From: Aminithiophilus ramosus
GTDB taxonomy: Bacteria > Synergistota > Synergistia > Synergistales > Aminithiophilaceae
Length of the DNA stretch: 64,000 nt
Assembly: GCF_018069705.1 (NCBI RefSeq)
Contig: NZ_CP072943.1
Span: 1,861,453 to 1,925,452, forward strand
Reading direction: 5' to 3'
Shown: in pieces, positions 28,262 to 37,305 of the stretch
How positions within the stretch are numbered: the first letter of the stretch is position 1
Layout: every line of letters begins with the position of its first letter
Made by a program: the position numbers and the translations under genes
Notes under the pieces: model-generated
Database searches by the model: none
Told to the model about the DNA's origin: nothing
Seen by the model: only the letters and a program-made list of their open reading frames with translations

Positions 28262-28627
28262 CTACTCTCCCCTCTCGGGAATGGAACAGGGAGCCAATCC
28301 GGCCTTGAAAAGAAGCCCCGACGTCTCGTAGAGGCTTTTGTCGGAGAGGAGAAGGGGAATGCCCACCTGAGAGGCCAGGCGGACCATCTCCTCCTGAGGA
28401 TGCTTCCCTCGGACGAAAAGCACGGCGGGCAGGTCGAGCATCTGGGCCGTACGGACGATCTGGATATTCATCAGTCCCGTCAGCAGAAGCGTTCCCGGTT
28501 GAGCGAAGGCGAGAACGTCGCTCATCAGGTCGGCGGCGTAGACGTAGTCGGCCTCGGCCGTCTCCAGCTCCGCCTCCCCGCACAGAATCCTGGCATTCAC
28601 AAGCTCGGCGATATCCCGAACCTTCAT
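28262..28627 (-). CDS. DRTGG-domain protein (first copy)
   Basis: A 121-residue soluble protein (MKVRDIAELVNARILCGEAE) with the DRTGG-type core SDVLAFAQPGTLLLTGLMNI and VVRTAQMLD-like segments. It is the first gene of the five-gene operon. A possible promoter lies 60-105 bp upstream on the minus strand (TTGCCA-N17-TAGGGT). A paralogue occurs three genes downstream. Confidence 0.78.
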   Translation of the reverse strand: MKVRDIAELVNARILCGEAELETAEADYVYAADLMSDVLAFAQPGTLLLTGLMNIQIVRTAQMLDLPAVLFVRGKHPQEEMVRLASQVGIPLLLSDKSLYETSGLLFKAGLAPCSIPERGE

Positions 28628-28751
28628 GTTCCGTCAACCTCCCCTTCGACAATACACGTTGACACGCAGCGAGTGTCCCTCTTCGGCGGCCTCTTCCTCT
28701 TTCAACACCCTACCAGGAGCGCAAGACTTTGGCAAGAATTTCTCAAAGTGA

Positions 28752-29933
28752 TCAGGGCATCTCGAGACGGCCGTCGGAGACCTCGAAGGAGCGCACGTCG
28801 ACGAAGGCCTTTTCGATGAGGCGCCCGCCAGGGCCTACTTCGAGGACGGCCAGGACCGACAGGAGGGGGCGGTGGGTGCGGGAATCGATGGAGAGGAGCT
28901 GGCTCCCCAGGGCGATGGACTCGACGTGCCCCAGGGCCTCCGCCAGAGCGGAAGCCTCGGGCCCCGCCGCCTCAAGAGCCTTGGCAAGCCAGAGCCCGAG
29001 AGAATAGGCCCTGGCCGCGGCGGCCCCATCGGCGACGCGGAGCCCCTCGTCGAGCCAGAGATCGTCCCTCAGGTGCTCCAGTTGGGGATCGGTCGCCAGG
29101 GGATAATCCTGGTCGGCGAAAAGAAGCCCCTCGGCGGTGCCCAGAGGAGGGCCGAAGGGACCTCCGTAGAGAAGGCTCAGAGAGTACCCCATACGCCGCG
29201 TCAGGGCCCAGAGGTCGAGAGTCGCCAGAGGATCGAGGAAAAGCAGAGCGGAGGTAGCCCGGGCCGCCAGGACCTCGTCGACACGAGAGAGAAGGGCATC
29301 GTCGGCAGAGGTGCGGAAAAGGAGAGATAGCGTGGGCATCCCTCGCGCCTCGAGGCGGTGCCGGGCCTCGTCGTGGCCACGCAGAAGATCCGGCTCGAGA
29401 AGATCGGAGAGAAGGGCTACGACGGGTCCTCCCTGTCGGAGGACGTAATCGCTCAGGGCGTTGGCCCTGCAGGTCTTTTCCTGGCTGAGGGCGAAGAGGT
29501 AGGGAAGAGGAGATCCCGAGAGATCCTTGAGGGGAAAATCCTCCCCTCCCGCGAAGAGAAGCGGCGGCCCCTGACGTCCCATGGCGAGGGCCAGAGCCCG
29601 ATCGGTCTCGGGAGAGGCGAAACTCAGGACGGCGACGACGCCGCGGGCGCGCCATGCCTCCACGCGATCGGGGACGGCATCGGGCAGGAGGGCGTCGTCC
29701 CAGGAGAAGATGACGTCGAAGCCGCGGACCCCCTCGGCGGGCTCGTTGAGGCGGCCCTGAAGCAGGAGGAGGCCGGCCCGCACGGCGACCCCCTGCTCGG
29801 CCAGCCATCCTCCAGGCGGGGGGACGACGGCGACGGACCAGATCCAGGGTGCCGCAAGGGGATCGGCCCCGCCGGAGACGGCGGAACCGACGAGGGAAAG
29901 AACGAGCAGCGCAAGGACGGCAATCTTCTTCAT
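28752..29933 (-). CDS. periplasmic-binding-protein-like protein, family uncertain
   Basis: A 393-residue protein with a signal peptide (MKKIAVLALLVLSLVGSAVSG). Weak similarity to type I periplasmic binding proteins of the LivJ kind (Leu/Ile/Val family) is suggested by alternating hydrophobic strands (VVAVLSFASPETD, VVALLSDLLEPDLL, ATSALLFLDPLATLDLW). No ABC permease or ATPase is adjacent, so it may be an orphan ligand-binding protein. It ends 124 bp before the DRTGG operon. Confidence 0.6.
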   Translation of the reverse strand: MKKIAVLALLVLSLVGSAVSGGADPLAAPWIWSVAVVPPPGGWLAEQGVAVRAGLLLLQGRLNEPAEGVRGFDVIFSWDDALLPDAVPDRVEAWRARGVVAVLSFASPETDRALALAMGRQGPPLLFAGGEDFPLKDLSGSPLPYLFALSQEKTCRANALSDYVLRQGGPVVALLSDLLEPDLLRGHDEARHRLEARGMPTLSLLFRTSADDALLSRVDEVLAARATSALLFLDPLATLDLWALTRRMGYSLSLLYGGPFGPPLGTAEGLLFADQDYPLATDPQLEHLRDDLWLDEGLRVADGAAAARAYSLGLWLAKALEAAGPEASALAEALGHVESIALGSQLLSIDSRTHRPLLSVLAVLEVGPGGRLIEKAFVDVRSFEVSDGRLEMP

Positions 29934-30007
29934 GGCGCCTCCCCATCGATAAGGGCTTGGTTTTCCTGTCTCCCCTTAGAGTATCATAGGGGCGGAGGTG
30001 GTCCACC

Positions 30008-31366
30008 CTGAGAGACTTCTATTCTACCGCTCTTCTCACTCTCGGCGCCTTTTTGCTCCTCGGAGTCCTGGCCGGAAGAAGGACCCGAAGCGGATCGGAC
30101 TACACCGTGGCGGGCCGGAAGGCCGGGGCCGGGGCCGTGGCGGGCATCCTCCTTGGGGCCCTCGTCGGGGGCGCCTCCACCGTCGGTACGGTCCAGATGG
30201 CCTACGGCCACGGCTTTTCGGCCTGGTGGTTCACCCTCGGGGGCGGCATCGGCTGCCTCCTGTTGGGACTGCGCTTCGCCGGGCCGCTCCGCCGATCGGG
30301 ACTGGAGACGATTCCCCAGCTTCTCGGCGCCCACTACGGCGCCGGAACGGGAAGGCTGTCCATGGCCGCAGCCTCGGCCGGAACCTACATCTCCATCGTC
30401 GCCCAATTCCTCGCCGGTCTGGCCCTCCTCCGCTCGGTCCTCCCCCTCTCGACGGGACAGGCCTCTTTGGTCCTGGCCCTGTCCGTGACGGGATTCATCT
30501 TCTTCGGCGGCCTCAAGAGTTTCGGAGCCCTGGGGAAAGCCAAGATCGCCCTCCTCTACGTCGTCATGGCCTCCTGCGCCGCGGCCTCCTCCCGAGGCTC
30601 TCTCCGGGCTCTGGCCGCGCTCCCCTTCTCCCCCTATTTCAACCTCTTCGGCCGAGGTCCGGCCAAGGACCTGGGAGCCCTGACCTCTCTCATCGTCGGC
30701 GTCTTCACCACCCAGATCTACATCCAGTCCTTTTTCGCCGCCTCCGACGAAAGGTCGGCCCGTCGCGGCGCCTTTCTCTCGGCCCTCCTCATGCCCCCGC
30801 TGGGACTGTTGGGCATTCTCGTCGGCCTCACCCTGAGAGGCAGGGGCGCCGTCATCGACCCCGCCCAGGCCCTTCCCCGCTTCATCGTCGAGACCTTTTC
30901 CCCCTGGGCGGGGGGAATCCTCTGGAGCGGCCTCTTCATCACCGTCGTCGGCTGCGCCGCCGGCCTCACCCTGGGCGTGGCCACCAACATCGTCCGCGAC
31001 GTCCTGATTCCTCTCGTCCCGAAGGGAGCCTCGGAGAAGACCGCTCTCGTCGCAAGCCGCCTCGTCGTCGTCGCCCTCGTCTTTTCGGCCTCCTTTTTGG
31101 GCGCCCTGGGCGAGGGATCGATGATCCTGACCTGGAGCTACCTCAGCATGGGGCTCCGCGGCGCCGGAACCTTCTTCCCCTTCGTCATGGCCGTCATCGC
31201 GCCGGGGCGGCTGTCTCCGTCCTGGGCTCTGGGCGCCTCCCTCTCGGGGCTGGCGGCACTTTTCGTCACGCCCCTCCTCTGCGCCGCGGAGCCGCTTTTC
31301 GTCGGCCTCGCCCTTTCGGGAGGCGTCACCTTCGTCGGCCTTACCCGCAAGAAGGGGACCGCCTAG
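30008..31366 (+). CDS. sodium:solute symporter family protein with probable CTG start
   Basis: A 452-residue inner-membrane carrier of the SSS family, with about 12 helices and the pattern DYTVAGRKAGAGAVAG followed by GGASTVGTVQMAYGHG. The only recognised start triplet further in is TTG 30053, which would delete the first membrane helix. An in-frame stop lies at 29987. The best start is CTG at 30008, placed 6 nt after GGAGGTGG (29994-30001), giving LRDFYSTALLTLGAFLLLG. The solute is not predictable. It is divergent from the orphan binding protein and ends inside a terminator. Confidence 0.8.
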   Translation: MRDFYSTALLTLGAFLLLGVLAGRRTRSGSDYTVAGRKAGAGAVAGILLGALVGGASTVGTVQMAYGHGFSAWWFTLGGGIGCLLLGLRFAGPLRRSGLETIPQLLGAHYGAGTGRLSMAAASAGTYISIVAQFLAGLALLRSVLPLSTGQASLVLALSVTGFIFFGGLKSFGALGKAKIALLYVVMASCAAASSRGSLRALAALPFSPYFNLFGRGPAKDLGALTSLIVGVFTTQIYIQSFFAASDERSARRGAFLSALLMPPLGLLGILVGLTLRGRGAVIDPAQALPRFIVETFSPWAGGILWSGLFITVVGCAAGLTLGVATNIVRDVLIPLVPKGASEKTALVASRLVVVALVFSASFLGALGEGSMILTWSYLSMGLRGAGTFFPFVMAVIAPGRLSPSWALGASLSGLAALFVTPLLCAAEPLFVGLALSGGVTFVGLTRKKGTA

Positions 31367-31384
31367 AGGCGGTCCCCTTCTTGC
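31347..31384. terminator. 17-bp hairpin between convergent genes
   Basis: GCAAGAAGGGGACCGCC (31347-31363), loop TAGA, and the exact complement to 31384. The symporter stop codon TAG is in the loop. It ends 17 bp before the adenosine-specific kinase stop on the other strand, so it probably serves both genes. There is no long T run. Confidence 0.75.
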
Positions 31385-31400
31385 CCGGGCGGAAGGCCCT

Positions 31401-31898
31401 TCAGCGCTTGTAGCCGATCACTTCCCTCAGGAGGGTCTTTCTGTCGACGACATCTTCGGCGGTCTCGATGCCCTTCGACGGGAAGCCGTCGACGACGCCG
31501 GCGATGCCCCGGCCCTGATTCGTCTCGAAAACGAGGACCTGAAGGGGATTGGCCGTGGCGGCATAGACGCGGCAGACCTCCTGGACGGCCTTGATTCTGT
31601 CCAGGACGTTGACGGGGTAGCCCTTGCGGATCAGGACGACCAGAGTATGACCCGCGGCGAGACGCTCGGCATTTTCGACGGCCTTCTGGATCAGCTCCTC
31701 GGCGTTGCCGTCGTAACGGATCAGGCAGGGCCCCGAGGCCTCGCAGAAGGCGATTCCGAACTCCAGAAGGGGCGACGACGTCACGAGAGCCTCGTAGACA
31801 TCTTCGACGGTCTTGATGAAATGGCTGTGGGCCAGAATGATGTTGGAACCTTCGGGAAGGGTCATGTCGACGACTTCCCATTTGCGCACTTCCGCCAT
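31401..31898 (-). CDS. adenosine-specific kinase (DUF355 family)
   Basis: A 165-residue protein matching the small adenosine-specific kinase family first described in archaea. Segments include [55 protein letters not shown] and [21 protein letters not shown]. It would phosphorylate adenosine; direct enzymology exists for only a few members. I chose ATG 31898, which follows GGAGGTGTTTCT; the 59 extra codons of the open frame are not conserved-looking. Confidence 0.85.
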   Translation of the reverse strand: MAEVRKWEVVDMTLPEGSNIILAHSHFIKTVEDVYEALVTSSPLLEFGIAFCEASGPCLIRYDGNAEELIQKAVENAERLAAGHTLVVLIRKGYPVNVLDRIKAVQEVCRVYAATANPLQVLVFETNQGRGIAGVVDGFPSKGIETAEDVVDRKTLLREVIGYKR

Positions 31899-32050
31899 AG
31901 AAACACCTCCCTCAAAAATACCCCGTTCAAAGGACCGCGGCTCGAAAAAGACCGTCTCGCGGGGAAAACCGGTCGCGGACAAGAGACAACAAAAACGGCG
32001 GAGGGACGTCGCCTCCGCAACTGGACGAGCTTTCCCGGGGAATGCCGTTG

Positions 32051-32469
32051 TCAGAGGATAGGGACGACGGCCCACGACTCCTCTTCACCGAAAAGGGCGG
32101 GAATGCCGAGGAGATCTCCGGAATGGGGCGGTCGAGGCAGAAGGCCTTCTTCACGGTGCGGACCCCCTCTTCGTCCCTGTCGAGCTCTTCGACGCGAATG
32201 ACGTGCTCGTAATCGACGAGGCGACGGCCCCGTCCCGCTTCATGCGCTCCACGGCCTCTCCTCCGTCGACAAAGGCACGGACCCTCGTGTTATGTAGGCC
32301 TCACCACCGATCGTGATCGTTTTGTTGTCGAGCGTGAAATCGAAGCCCTTGACCGATATGGTAAAGCCAAAAGCCCAAAAGAACCAGCGACAGGACCAGA
32401 CAGGCCTGGATGGCGGCTTTCCTCTTCTGCCGAAAAAGGGTGAAGCGACCGAAATCCTGAAGGCGGAGG
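32051..32469 (-). pseudogene. DUF6672-family protein gene, broken by several frameshifts
   Basis: Reading the minus strand and changing frame gives consecutive family-like blocks: RKAAIQACLVLSLVLLGFWL (membrane helix), then KGFDFTLDNKTITIGGEAY, then VRAFVDGGEAVERMKRDGA, then LVDYEHVIRVEELDRDEEGV and VRTVKKAFCLDR, then [13 protein letters not shown] and VVPIL followed by a stop at 32053-32051. At least four frame changes are needed, so no intact protein can be made. No start codon is evident. This small membrane-anchored family is usually found in operons with DUF3798 proteins and ABC transporter genes. DUF3798 is adjacent; the ABC genes are missing. Confidence 0.75.
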
Positions 32470-32613
32470 GGAGACAAACCGAGGGGGAAAGGGCGAGAAA
32501 GGGACAGCCTCGGGAAAACAGCATCCCGGGATCTTCCGTCTGTCGACACACGACACACGACGGAGGAGGGGGAGAAGAAGCGGCGCTTCCTCTCCCCCCA
32601 AGAGGATCGTCCG

Positions 32614-33804
32614 CTAACGGACGGAGAAGTATTTCTCTGGAACGTCGACTTCGGTCATGTGGAGGTAGCCCGTGCCGAAGACATAGGTATCCTGGTAGAC
32701 GAGGATATGGTTCTTCTTCGTCACGCCCGTGTTGAGGTCGACATAGTAGCTGCCGTTCCAGGCCGCGCCCGGAGTGTACTTCTCGAAGCAGGCAATGAGG
32801 TCTTCGAAGCTTTCGAGCTTGGCCTCCCCCGCGAGGATGCGGCGGGCGAACTCCGCAAGACCGGCCGAGTTGGTGTAGCCGTAGGAGTAGGCCCAGGTGC
32901 CCATACGTCCCTTGCCGCCCTTGTCGATGACGGCCTGCTCGACCTTCTTGAGGATGGCGGGAAAATCGCCGTGCTCGGCAGAAAGGTCGATGCCGAGAGC
33001 CCCGGGGTAACCCATGAGAGGCGACGGCAGATCGGCCTCGACGAAGTAGCCGCCGCTCTCGGCGATCCGCTTCAGCAGGGGCTCCGTGTGGGCGTCGTTG
33101 GTGCAGAAGAAGGCCGTGCCCTTGCCGTACTCGCCGATCCAGGCGGGAACCTTTTCGAGGATGAACTGCTGGGCACCGGCGACGCCGACGTCGCTGGTGG
33201 GATCGGGAGCGGTCTCGAAATGGAACTTGAGCCCCAGGTCCTTGCAGGCTTCCTCCATGATGTTGCGGCGTCGCGAGAGCAGCTCATAGCTCATGTGGCG
33301 GGGGAAGGAGATATGGACGAAGTCGGTGGCCCCCATCTTCTTGGCGGCGGCGATGATGAGATAGCCCCGGGCGATGTTGTCGGCGTTGATGACGAGGTCG
33401 GCGGCCGCCTCGATGACGCCCGGATCCTCATGCGCCTCTCCGGCGAAGCAGAGAATGTCGGGCCGTTTCTCCTTGACGCGGCGGAAGGCCTCCGTCGTGC
33501 CGGGGATGGCCTGGTTGACGATGATGGCCTTCATCAGGGGATCGTCGGCGAGACCGACGATCTGGCTGATGGTGGTCTCCATCTCCTGCATGAAGTTATC
33601 GGGATAGGTGAGGTGCTGAATCATGCCTCCGTCGGCCACGCTGCCATACTCGGCGATCATCTTCTCGGCACCGCGAAGGTCATCCTCGGACTGAGAGACC
33701 GTACCCGTACAGATGCCGATGTGGAACTTGGCCTCGGCAAAGGCTCCGCCGGTCAGGGACAGAAGAACCCCAAAAGCAACTGCGAGAAACACGATGCGCC
33801 TCAT
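32614..33804 (-). CDS. DUF3798-family periplasmic binding-type protein
   Basis: A 396-residue exported protein with a signal peptide (MRRIVFLAVAFGVLLSLTGG, cut near AFAEA). The mature part has the two-lobed look of sugar- or BMP-type binding proteins (FHIGICTGTVSQSEDDLRGA at the start, ADLVINADNIARGYLIIAAA in the middle). DUF3798 genes usually precede ABC transporter genes and DUF6672; here only the ruined DUF6672 remains, so the protein may be an orphan. ATG 33804 is preferred over TTG 33807. A TATAAT box lies at 33831-33826. Confidence 0.85.
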   Translation of the reverse strand: MRRIVFLAVAFGVLLSLTGGAFAEAKFHIGICTGTVSQSEDDLRGAEKMIAEYGSVADGGMIQHLTYPDNFMQEMETTISQIVGLADDPLMKAIIVNQAIPGTTEAFRRVKEKRPDILCFAGEAHEDPGVIEAAADLVINADNIARGYLIIAAAKKMGATDFVHISFPRHMSYELLSRRRNIMEEACKDLGLKFHFETAPDPTSDVGVAGAQQFILEKVPAWIGEYGKGTAFFCTNDAHTEPLLKRIAESGGYFVEADLPSPLMGYPGALGIDLSAEHGDFPAILKKVEQAVIDKGGKGRMGTWAYSYGYTNSAGLAEFARRILAGEAKLESFEDLIACFEKYTPGAAWNGSYYVDLNTGVTKKNHILVYQDTYVFGTGYLHMTEVDVPEKYFSVR

Positions 33805-33947
33805 CAAAATTCTCGCCTCCCTTTAATTATAAAACAGTTTCCAGTTAAGCTTACCTCTCGAAGACCTCCTTGTCAATGTTACGAAAAGCCCCGAAAGGGC
33901 GGGCTCGTCAGGGCCAATCCTGTCGAATCCGCCGATTCGGGGTCCGC

Positions 33948-34850
33948 TCAGATCTCCTTGCCGGTGCGGGTTCGAGGCCATTTTCGCCGTCCTTCGACCG
34001 TTTCGCGGCCGGACCCGACGGGATCGCGAGAGTTCCCTGCCTGCCGATTCGGGGGAAGATCGTCCAGGGCAAGAAGCTCCCGGGCGAGCTCGACGAATCC
34101 CCCTTCGGCGGCGGGGGGGAAAATGAAGTGCCCGATCTCCTTCAGTTCATCGTCGGCATCGTCAGGCACGGCGGCCAGATCGGCCAGAAGGAGCAACTCC
34201 CTGTCGTTGTGGTGGTCGCCGGCACAGACGAGAAAACGGGGACGTCCTCCGGAACGGAGCAGAAACTCCAGAGCCGCCCCTTTCGAGACGCCGGGGGCCA
34301 GGACGTCGAGAAAGCCGTCGCCGGCCAGAGTGACCGTCGCGGCCGCGCCCAGGGCATCCTCCATCCGGATCGCCAGTCCTCTCACCGCCGCCGGATCGCC
34401 GTAAAAGATGACGCGGTAGACGTCGGAGTCGACGCGGGGCTCGACGAGATCGTCCCGCAAGGGGATGGACAGCCTGCGGAAATACTCTCCGGAACGTCCT
34501 TCGCCGGGCCTGATGATGATCTCCTCATCGCCGAAGACCTGGACCTCCAACCCCGAACTCCAGCCGAGACGGAGAGCCTCTTCGGCCGTCTCGGCCGGAA
34601 GGAACCGCTCGAAAAGGACTTCGTCCGTGGAGGGGACGATGACGCGGGCCCCGTCGTAGAGGATCAGGGGATGCGCCGTGGGCACATCGGCCAGATGAGG
34701 CCTGACGGAGGCGTAGATCCTCCCCGTGGCGAGGAGCAGGTCCCATCCCGCCCGAGACAGGTCGTTCCAGGCCCGGCTCACTTCGGGTGAAACCCGATCT
34801 CTGTGGGCCAAGGTGCCGTCAAAATCGCTCACAAGGACTTTCGGGCCCAT
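33948..34850 (-). CDS. HAD-superfamily hydrolase, Cof-like
   Basis: A 300-residue cytoplasmic phosphatase. Motif I is VSDFDGTLAHRD (nucleophile and acid aspartates near residue 8), motif II is LLATGR, and motif IV is CAGDHHNDRELL. A C2-type cap lies between. Cof-like enzymes act on sugar phosphates, nucleotides or cofactors; this substrate is unknown. I chose ATG 34850, which follows GAGGAGGTAAGACA. The last ~35 residues (after LALDDLPP) are basic, low-complexity and look like a non-homologous tail. Confidence 0.85.
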   Translation of the reverse strand: MGPKVLVSDFDGTLAHRDRVSPEVSRAWNDLSRAGWDLLLATGRIYASVRPHLADVPTAHPLILYDGARVIVPSTDEVLFERFLPAETAEEALRLGWSSGLEVQVFGDEEIIIRPGEGRSGEYFRRLSIPLRDDLVEPRVDSDVYRVIFYGDPAAVRGLAIRMEDALGAAATVTLAGDGFLDVLAPGVSKGAALEFLLRSGGRPRFLVCAGDHHNDRELLLLADLAAVPDDADDELKEIGHFIFPPAAEGGFVELARELLALDDLPPNRQAGNSRDPVGSGRETVEGRRKWPRTRTGKEI

Positions 34851-35054
34851 TGTCTTACCTCCTCGCCGGATCTCGCAGCCACGCCGCATTCTGACAACAT
34901 TCTAACAGAGAGCGGCCCCGACGATAAAATGAATTTTGTGCCTGATATAGTTCAAGCCTCTTCCCTTTCCGATATGTTCTTCTTTGTTGGATTCTGGTAA
35001 GATAGGGATACAAGAGTCATCCGTCATTCATACATTTCAGGAGGTGGAAGTGAG

Positions 35055-36206
35055 TTGAAGAAGTTCGTTCTGTTTTGTCTTGCGTCCGTGCTGGTGGTGA
35101 CGATGGCGGGAATGGCCATCGGCGCCGAGACGATCAAGGTGGGCTATCTGGCGGCTCTGACCGGAGATTGGGCGGCCTACGGTCAGACGGAGCAGAACAC
35201 GGCCCAGCTGGCCGTCGACGAGATCAACGCCAAGGGAGGCATCAACGGCAGGAAGGTCGAGCTCACCGTCTACGACTTCCGCGGCCGCCAGGAAGACGCC
35301 GTCAACGCCGTCCGCCGCATGGTCGAAGAGGACAAGGTCGTCGCCGTCGTCGGCGCCAACGCCAGCGGCATCAACATCGCCACGGCGGCCATCGTCAACA
35401 AGGCCGGAGTCCCCCAGATCGGGACCGTCTCGACGAACCCCGCCGTCACCGTCGACCGCGACGGCAAGGTCCGCCCCTATTCCTTCCGTGTCTGCTTCAC
35501 CGACCCCTACCAGGGCAAGCTCATCGCCTACTTCGCCGCCCATGACCTGAATCTCAAGAAGGGCGCCATCCTCTACGACATCGCCAGCGACTACTCCCAG
35601 GGTCTGCGCGAATTCTTCATGCAGTCCTACGGCGAGTACGGCGGCAAAGTCGTGGCCGACGAGGCCTTCAAGGGAGGCCAGGACGTCGACTTCCGCGCCC
35701 AGCTGACGAAGATCCGCGAGGCCGGCGCCGACGTCCTCGTCCTGCCCAACATGGGCAAAGAGATGGCCCTCATCATGAAGCAGGCCCGCGAACTGGGCAT
35801 GAAGGACATCGTCTTCGTCGGCGGCGACGGCTACGCCGAATTCATGTGGGAGATCGCCGGCGAGGCCATGGAGGGCTCCTACTGGATCAACCACGTCGCC
35901 CCCGAAGACCCGGCCATGGCCCAGTTCTTCGCCGACTACAAGGCCAAGTACAACGACGAGTGCAAGGAATTCGTCAACGGCATCCTGGGCTACGACGCCA
36001 TGTACTGGCTCTTCGACGCCATCGCCCGCGCCGGAGACCCCACGGCGGACAACATCGCCAAGGCCCTGGCCGCCACGAAAAACGTCCAGCTCCACCACGC
36101 CGTCCTCACCATGGACGAATTCCACAACCCCAAGGACAAAGACGGCGTCGTCCTCATCGCCAAAGAGGGACGGGGCCAGTTCTTCTCCAAGATCAAGCCC
36201 GAATAG
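35055..36206 (+). CDS. livJ: branched-chain amino acid ABC transporter substrate-binding protein
   Basis: A 383-residue periplasmic binding protein of the LivJ/LivK class. A signal peptide (KKFVLFCLASVLVVTMAGMA) is followed by the mature start ETIKVGYLAALTGDWAAYG. It delivers leucine/isoleucine/valine or related amino acids to the LivHMGF transporter encoded next. The start is TTG 35055, 7 nt after GGAGGTGG. A leader of about 50 nt follows a TAAGAT -10 candidate (34998-35003). A hairpin downstream may keep its mRNA more abundant than that of the transporter. Confidence 0.95.
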   Translation: MKKFVLFCLASVLVVTMAGMAIGAETIKVGYLAALTGDWAAYGQTEQNTAQLAVDEINAKGGINGRKVELTVYDFRGRQEDAVNAVRRMVEEDKVVAVVGANASGINIATAAIVNKAGVPQIGTVSTNPAVTVDRDGKVRPYSFRVCFTDPYQGKLIAYFAAHDLNLKKGAILYDIASDYSQGLREFFMQSYGEYGGKVVADEAFKGGQDVDFRAQLTKIREAGADVLVLPNMGKEMALIMKQARELGMKDIVFVGGDGYAEFMWEIAGEAMEGSYWINHVAPEDPAMAQFFADYKAKYNDECKEFVNGILGYDAMYWLFDAIARAGDPTADNIAKALAATKNVQLHHAVLTMDEFHNPKDKDGVVLIAKEGRGQFFSKIKPE

Positions 36207-36224
36207 AACCTCCGGCACGTGAAG

Positions 36225-36266
36225 GAGGCGAGGCGGCCGGGGTCCGTTCCGCCCGCCTCGCCTCCT
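36225..36266 (+). terminator. hairpin between livJ and livH
   Basis: GGAGGCGAGGCG (36225-36236) and its complement CGCCTCGCCTCC (36255-36266) form a 12-bp stem 19 bp after livJ. There is no T run. Its position suggests partial termination or protection of the livJ transcript. Confidence 0.6.
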
Positions 36267-36411
36267 TCCTTCGGACCCGTCCTTCGGCCCCGTCAGGGTT
36301 CCCTCGAACTCGGTCCGAAGGCCGACGCCTCCCCCCTGCCGTTTCAGGGGCTGCCGCCATCCCGACGCCCTCTTCCACGGCGCCTGCATCGCGAAACGAG
36401 GTGACCCCTTT

Positions 36412-37293
36412 TTGGGCACGTTCATCCAGCAGGTCATCAACGGCCTCTCTCTAGGGTCCGTCTATGCCCTCATCGCCGTCGGCTACTCCCTGGTCTATTC
36501 CATCCTTCTTTTCTCCAACTTCGCCCACGGCGGCTTCCTCGTCATCGGCGGCTACATCTGCTACTACGTCCTCAACTCCCTGGGGGCCAACATCTGGGTC
36601 GCCGGACTCGTCTCCCTCGTCGGATCGGGCCTGTGCGCCGTCCTCACCGAACGGCTGGCCTACAAGCCGATCCGGGAGCGGACCAGCGTCACCCTCTACC
36701 TCCTCATCGCCTCCATGGGCATGAGCATCGTCATCGAGAACCTCTTCGTCATCTTCGCCGGGGGACGCTTCCGGGCCCTGCCGCCCGTCATCCCCACGAG
36801 CCCCGTCAACCTCTTCGGCCTGGCCACGACGAGCGCCTTCGACCTCCTCTCCCTCGTCGCCGCCGTCGTCTTCCTCGGCGGTCTCCAGCTCTTCCTCACC
36901 CGGACCAAGTGGGGACTGGCCATCCGCGCCGCCGCCTACGACCTCCGCACGGCGGGGCTCATGGGCGTCAACGTGGGACGGCTCATCTCCATCGTCTTCT
37001 TCGTCTCGGGCCTGCTCGCCTCCGTGGGGGGCATCTTCCTCTCCGTCCGCTACACCCTCTACCCCCAGCTCGGCTCCATCACCATCAAGGCCTTCGTCGC
37101 CGCCGTCATCGGCGGCCTTGGGTCCCTGCCCGGAGCCGTCGTGGGAAGCCTCATCCTCGGCCTGGCCGAGATGCTCACGGCGGGGTTCCTGTCGAGCCAG
37201 CTGCGGGACCTCGTCGTCTTCTCCCTTCTCGTCATCACCCTCATCGTCCGCCCCTCGGGGCTCTTCGGCAAAGACATCAAGGAAAAGGTCTGA
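36412..37293 (+). CDS. livH: branched-chain amino acid ABC transporter permease LivH
   Basis: A 293-residue inner-membrane permease with about eight helices (FIQQVINGLSLGSVYALIAV at the start). It has the LivH-type helix IRAAAYDLRTAGLMGVNVGR that contacts the ATPase. It partners LivM. The start is TTG 36412, placed 7 nt after GAGGTGA. The 205-bp gap before it holds a hairpin. Confidence 0.95.
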   Translation: MGTFIQQVINGLSLGSVYALIAVGYSLVYSILLFSNFAHGGFLVIGGYICYYVLNSLGANIWVAGLVSLVGSGLCAVLTERLAYKPIRERTSVTLYLLIASMGMSIVIENLFVIFAGGRFRALPPVIPTSPVNLFGLATTSAFDLLSLVAAVVFLGGLQLFLTRTKWGLAIRAAAYDLRTAGLMGVNVGRLISIVFFVSGLLASVGGIFLSVRYTLYPQLGSITIKAFVAAVIGGLGSLPGAVVGSLILGLAEMLTAGFLSSQLRDLVVFSLLVITLIVRPSGLFGKDIKEKV

Positions 37294-37305
37294 GGAGGCG
37301 ATCCC

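Noticed and set aside
33960-33979. 20-bp exact match (GCCGGTGCGGGTTCGAGGCC) with 50567-50586, resembling a tRNA T-arm
   Set aside because: No acceptor, D-arm or anticodon arm can be built around either copy, and similarity ends at the edges; too short to call an attachment site.
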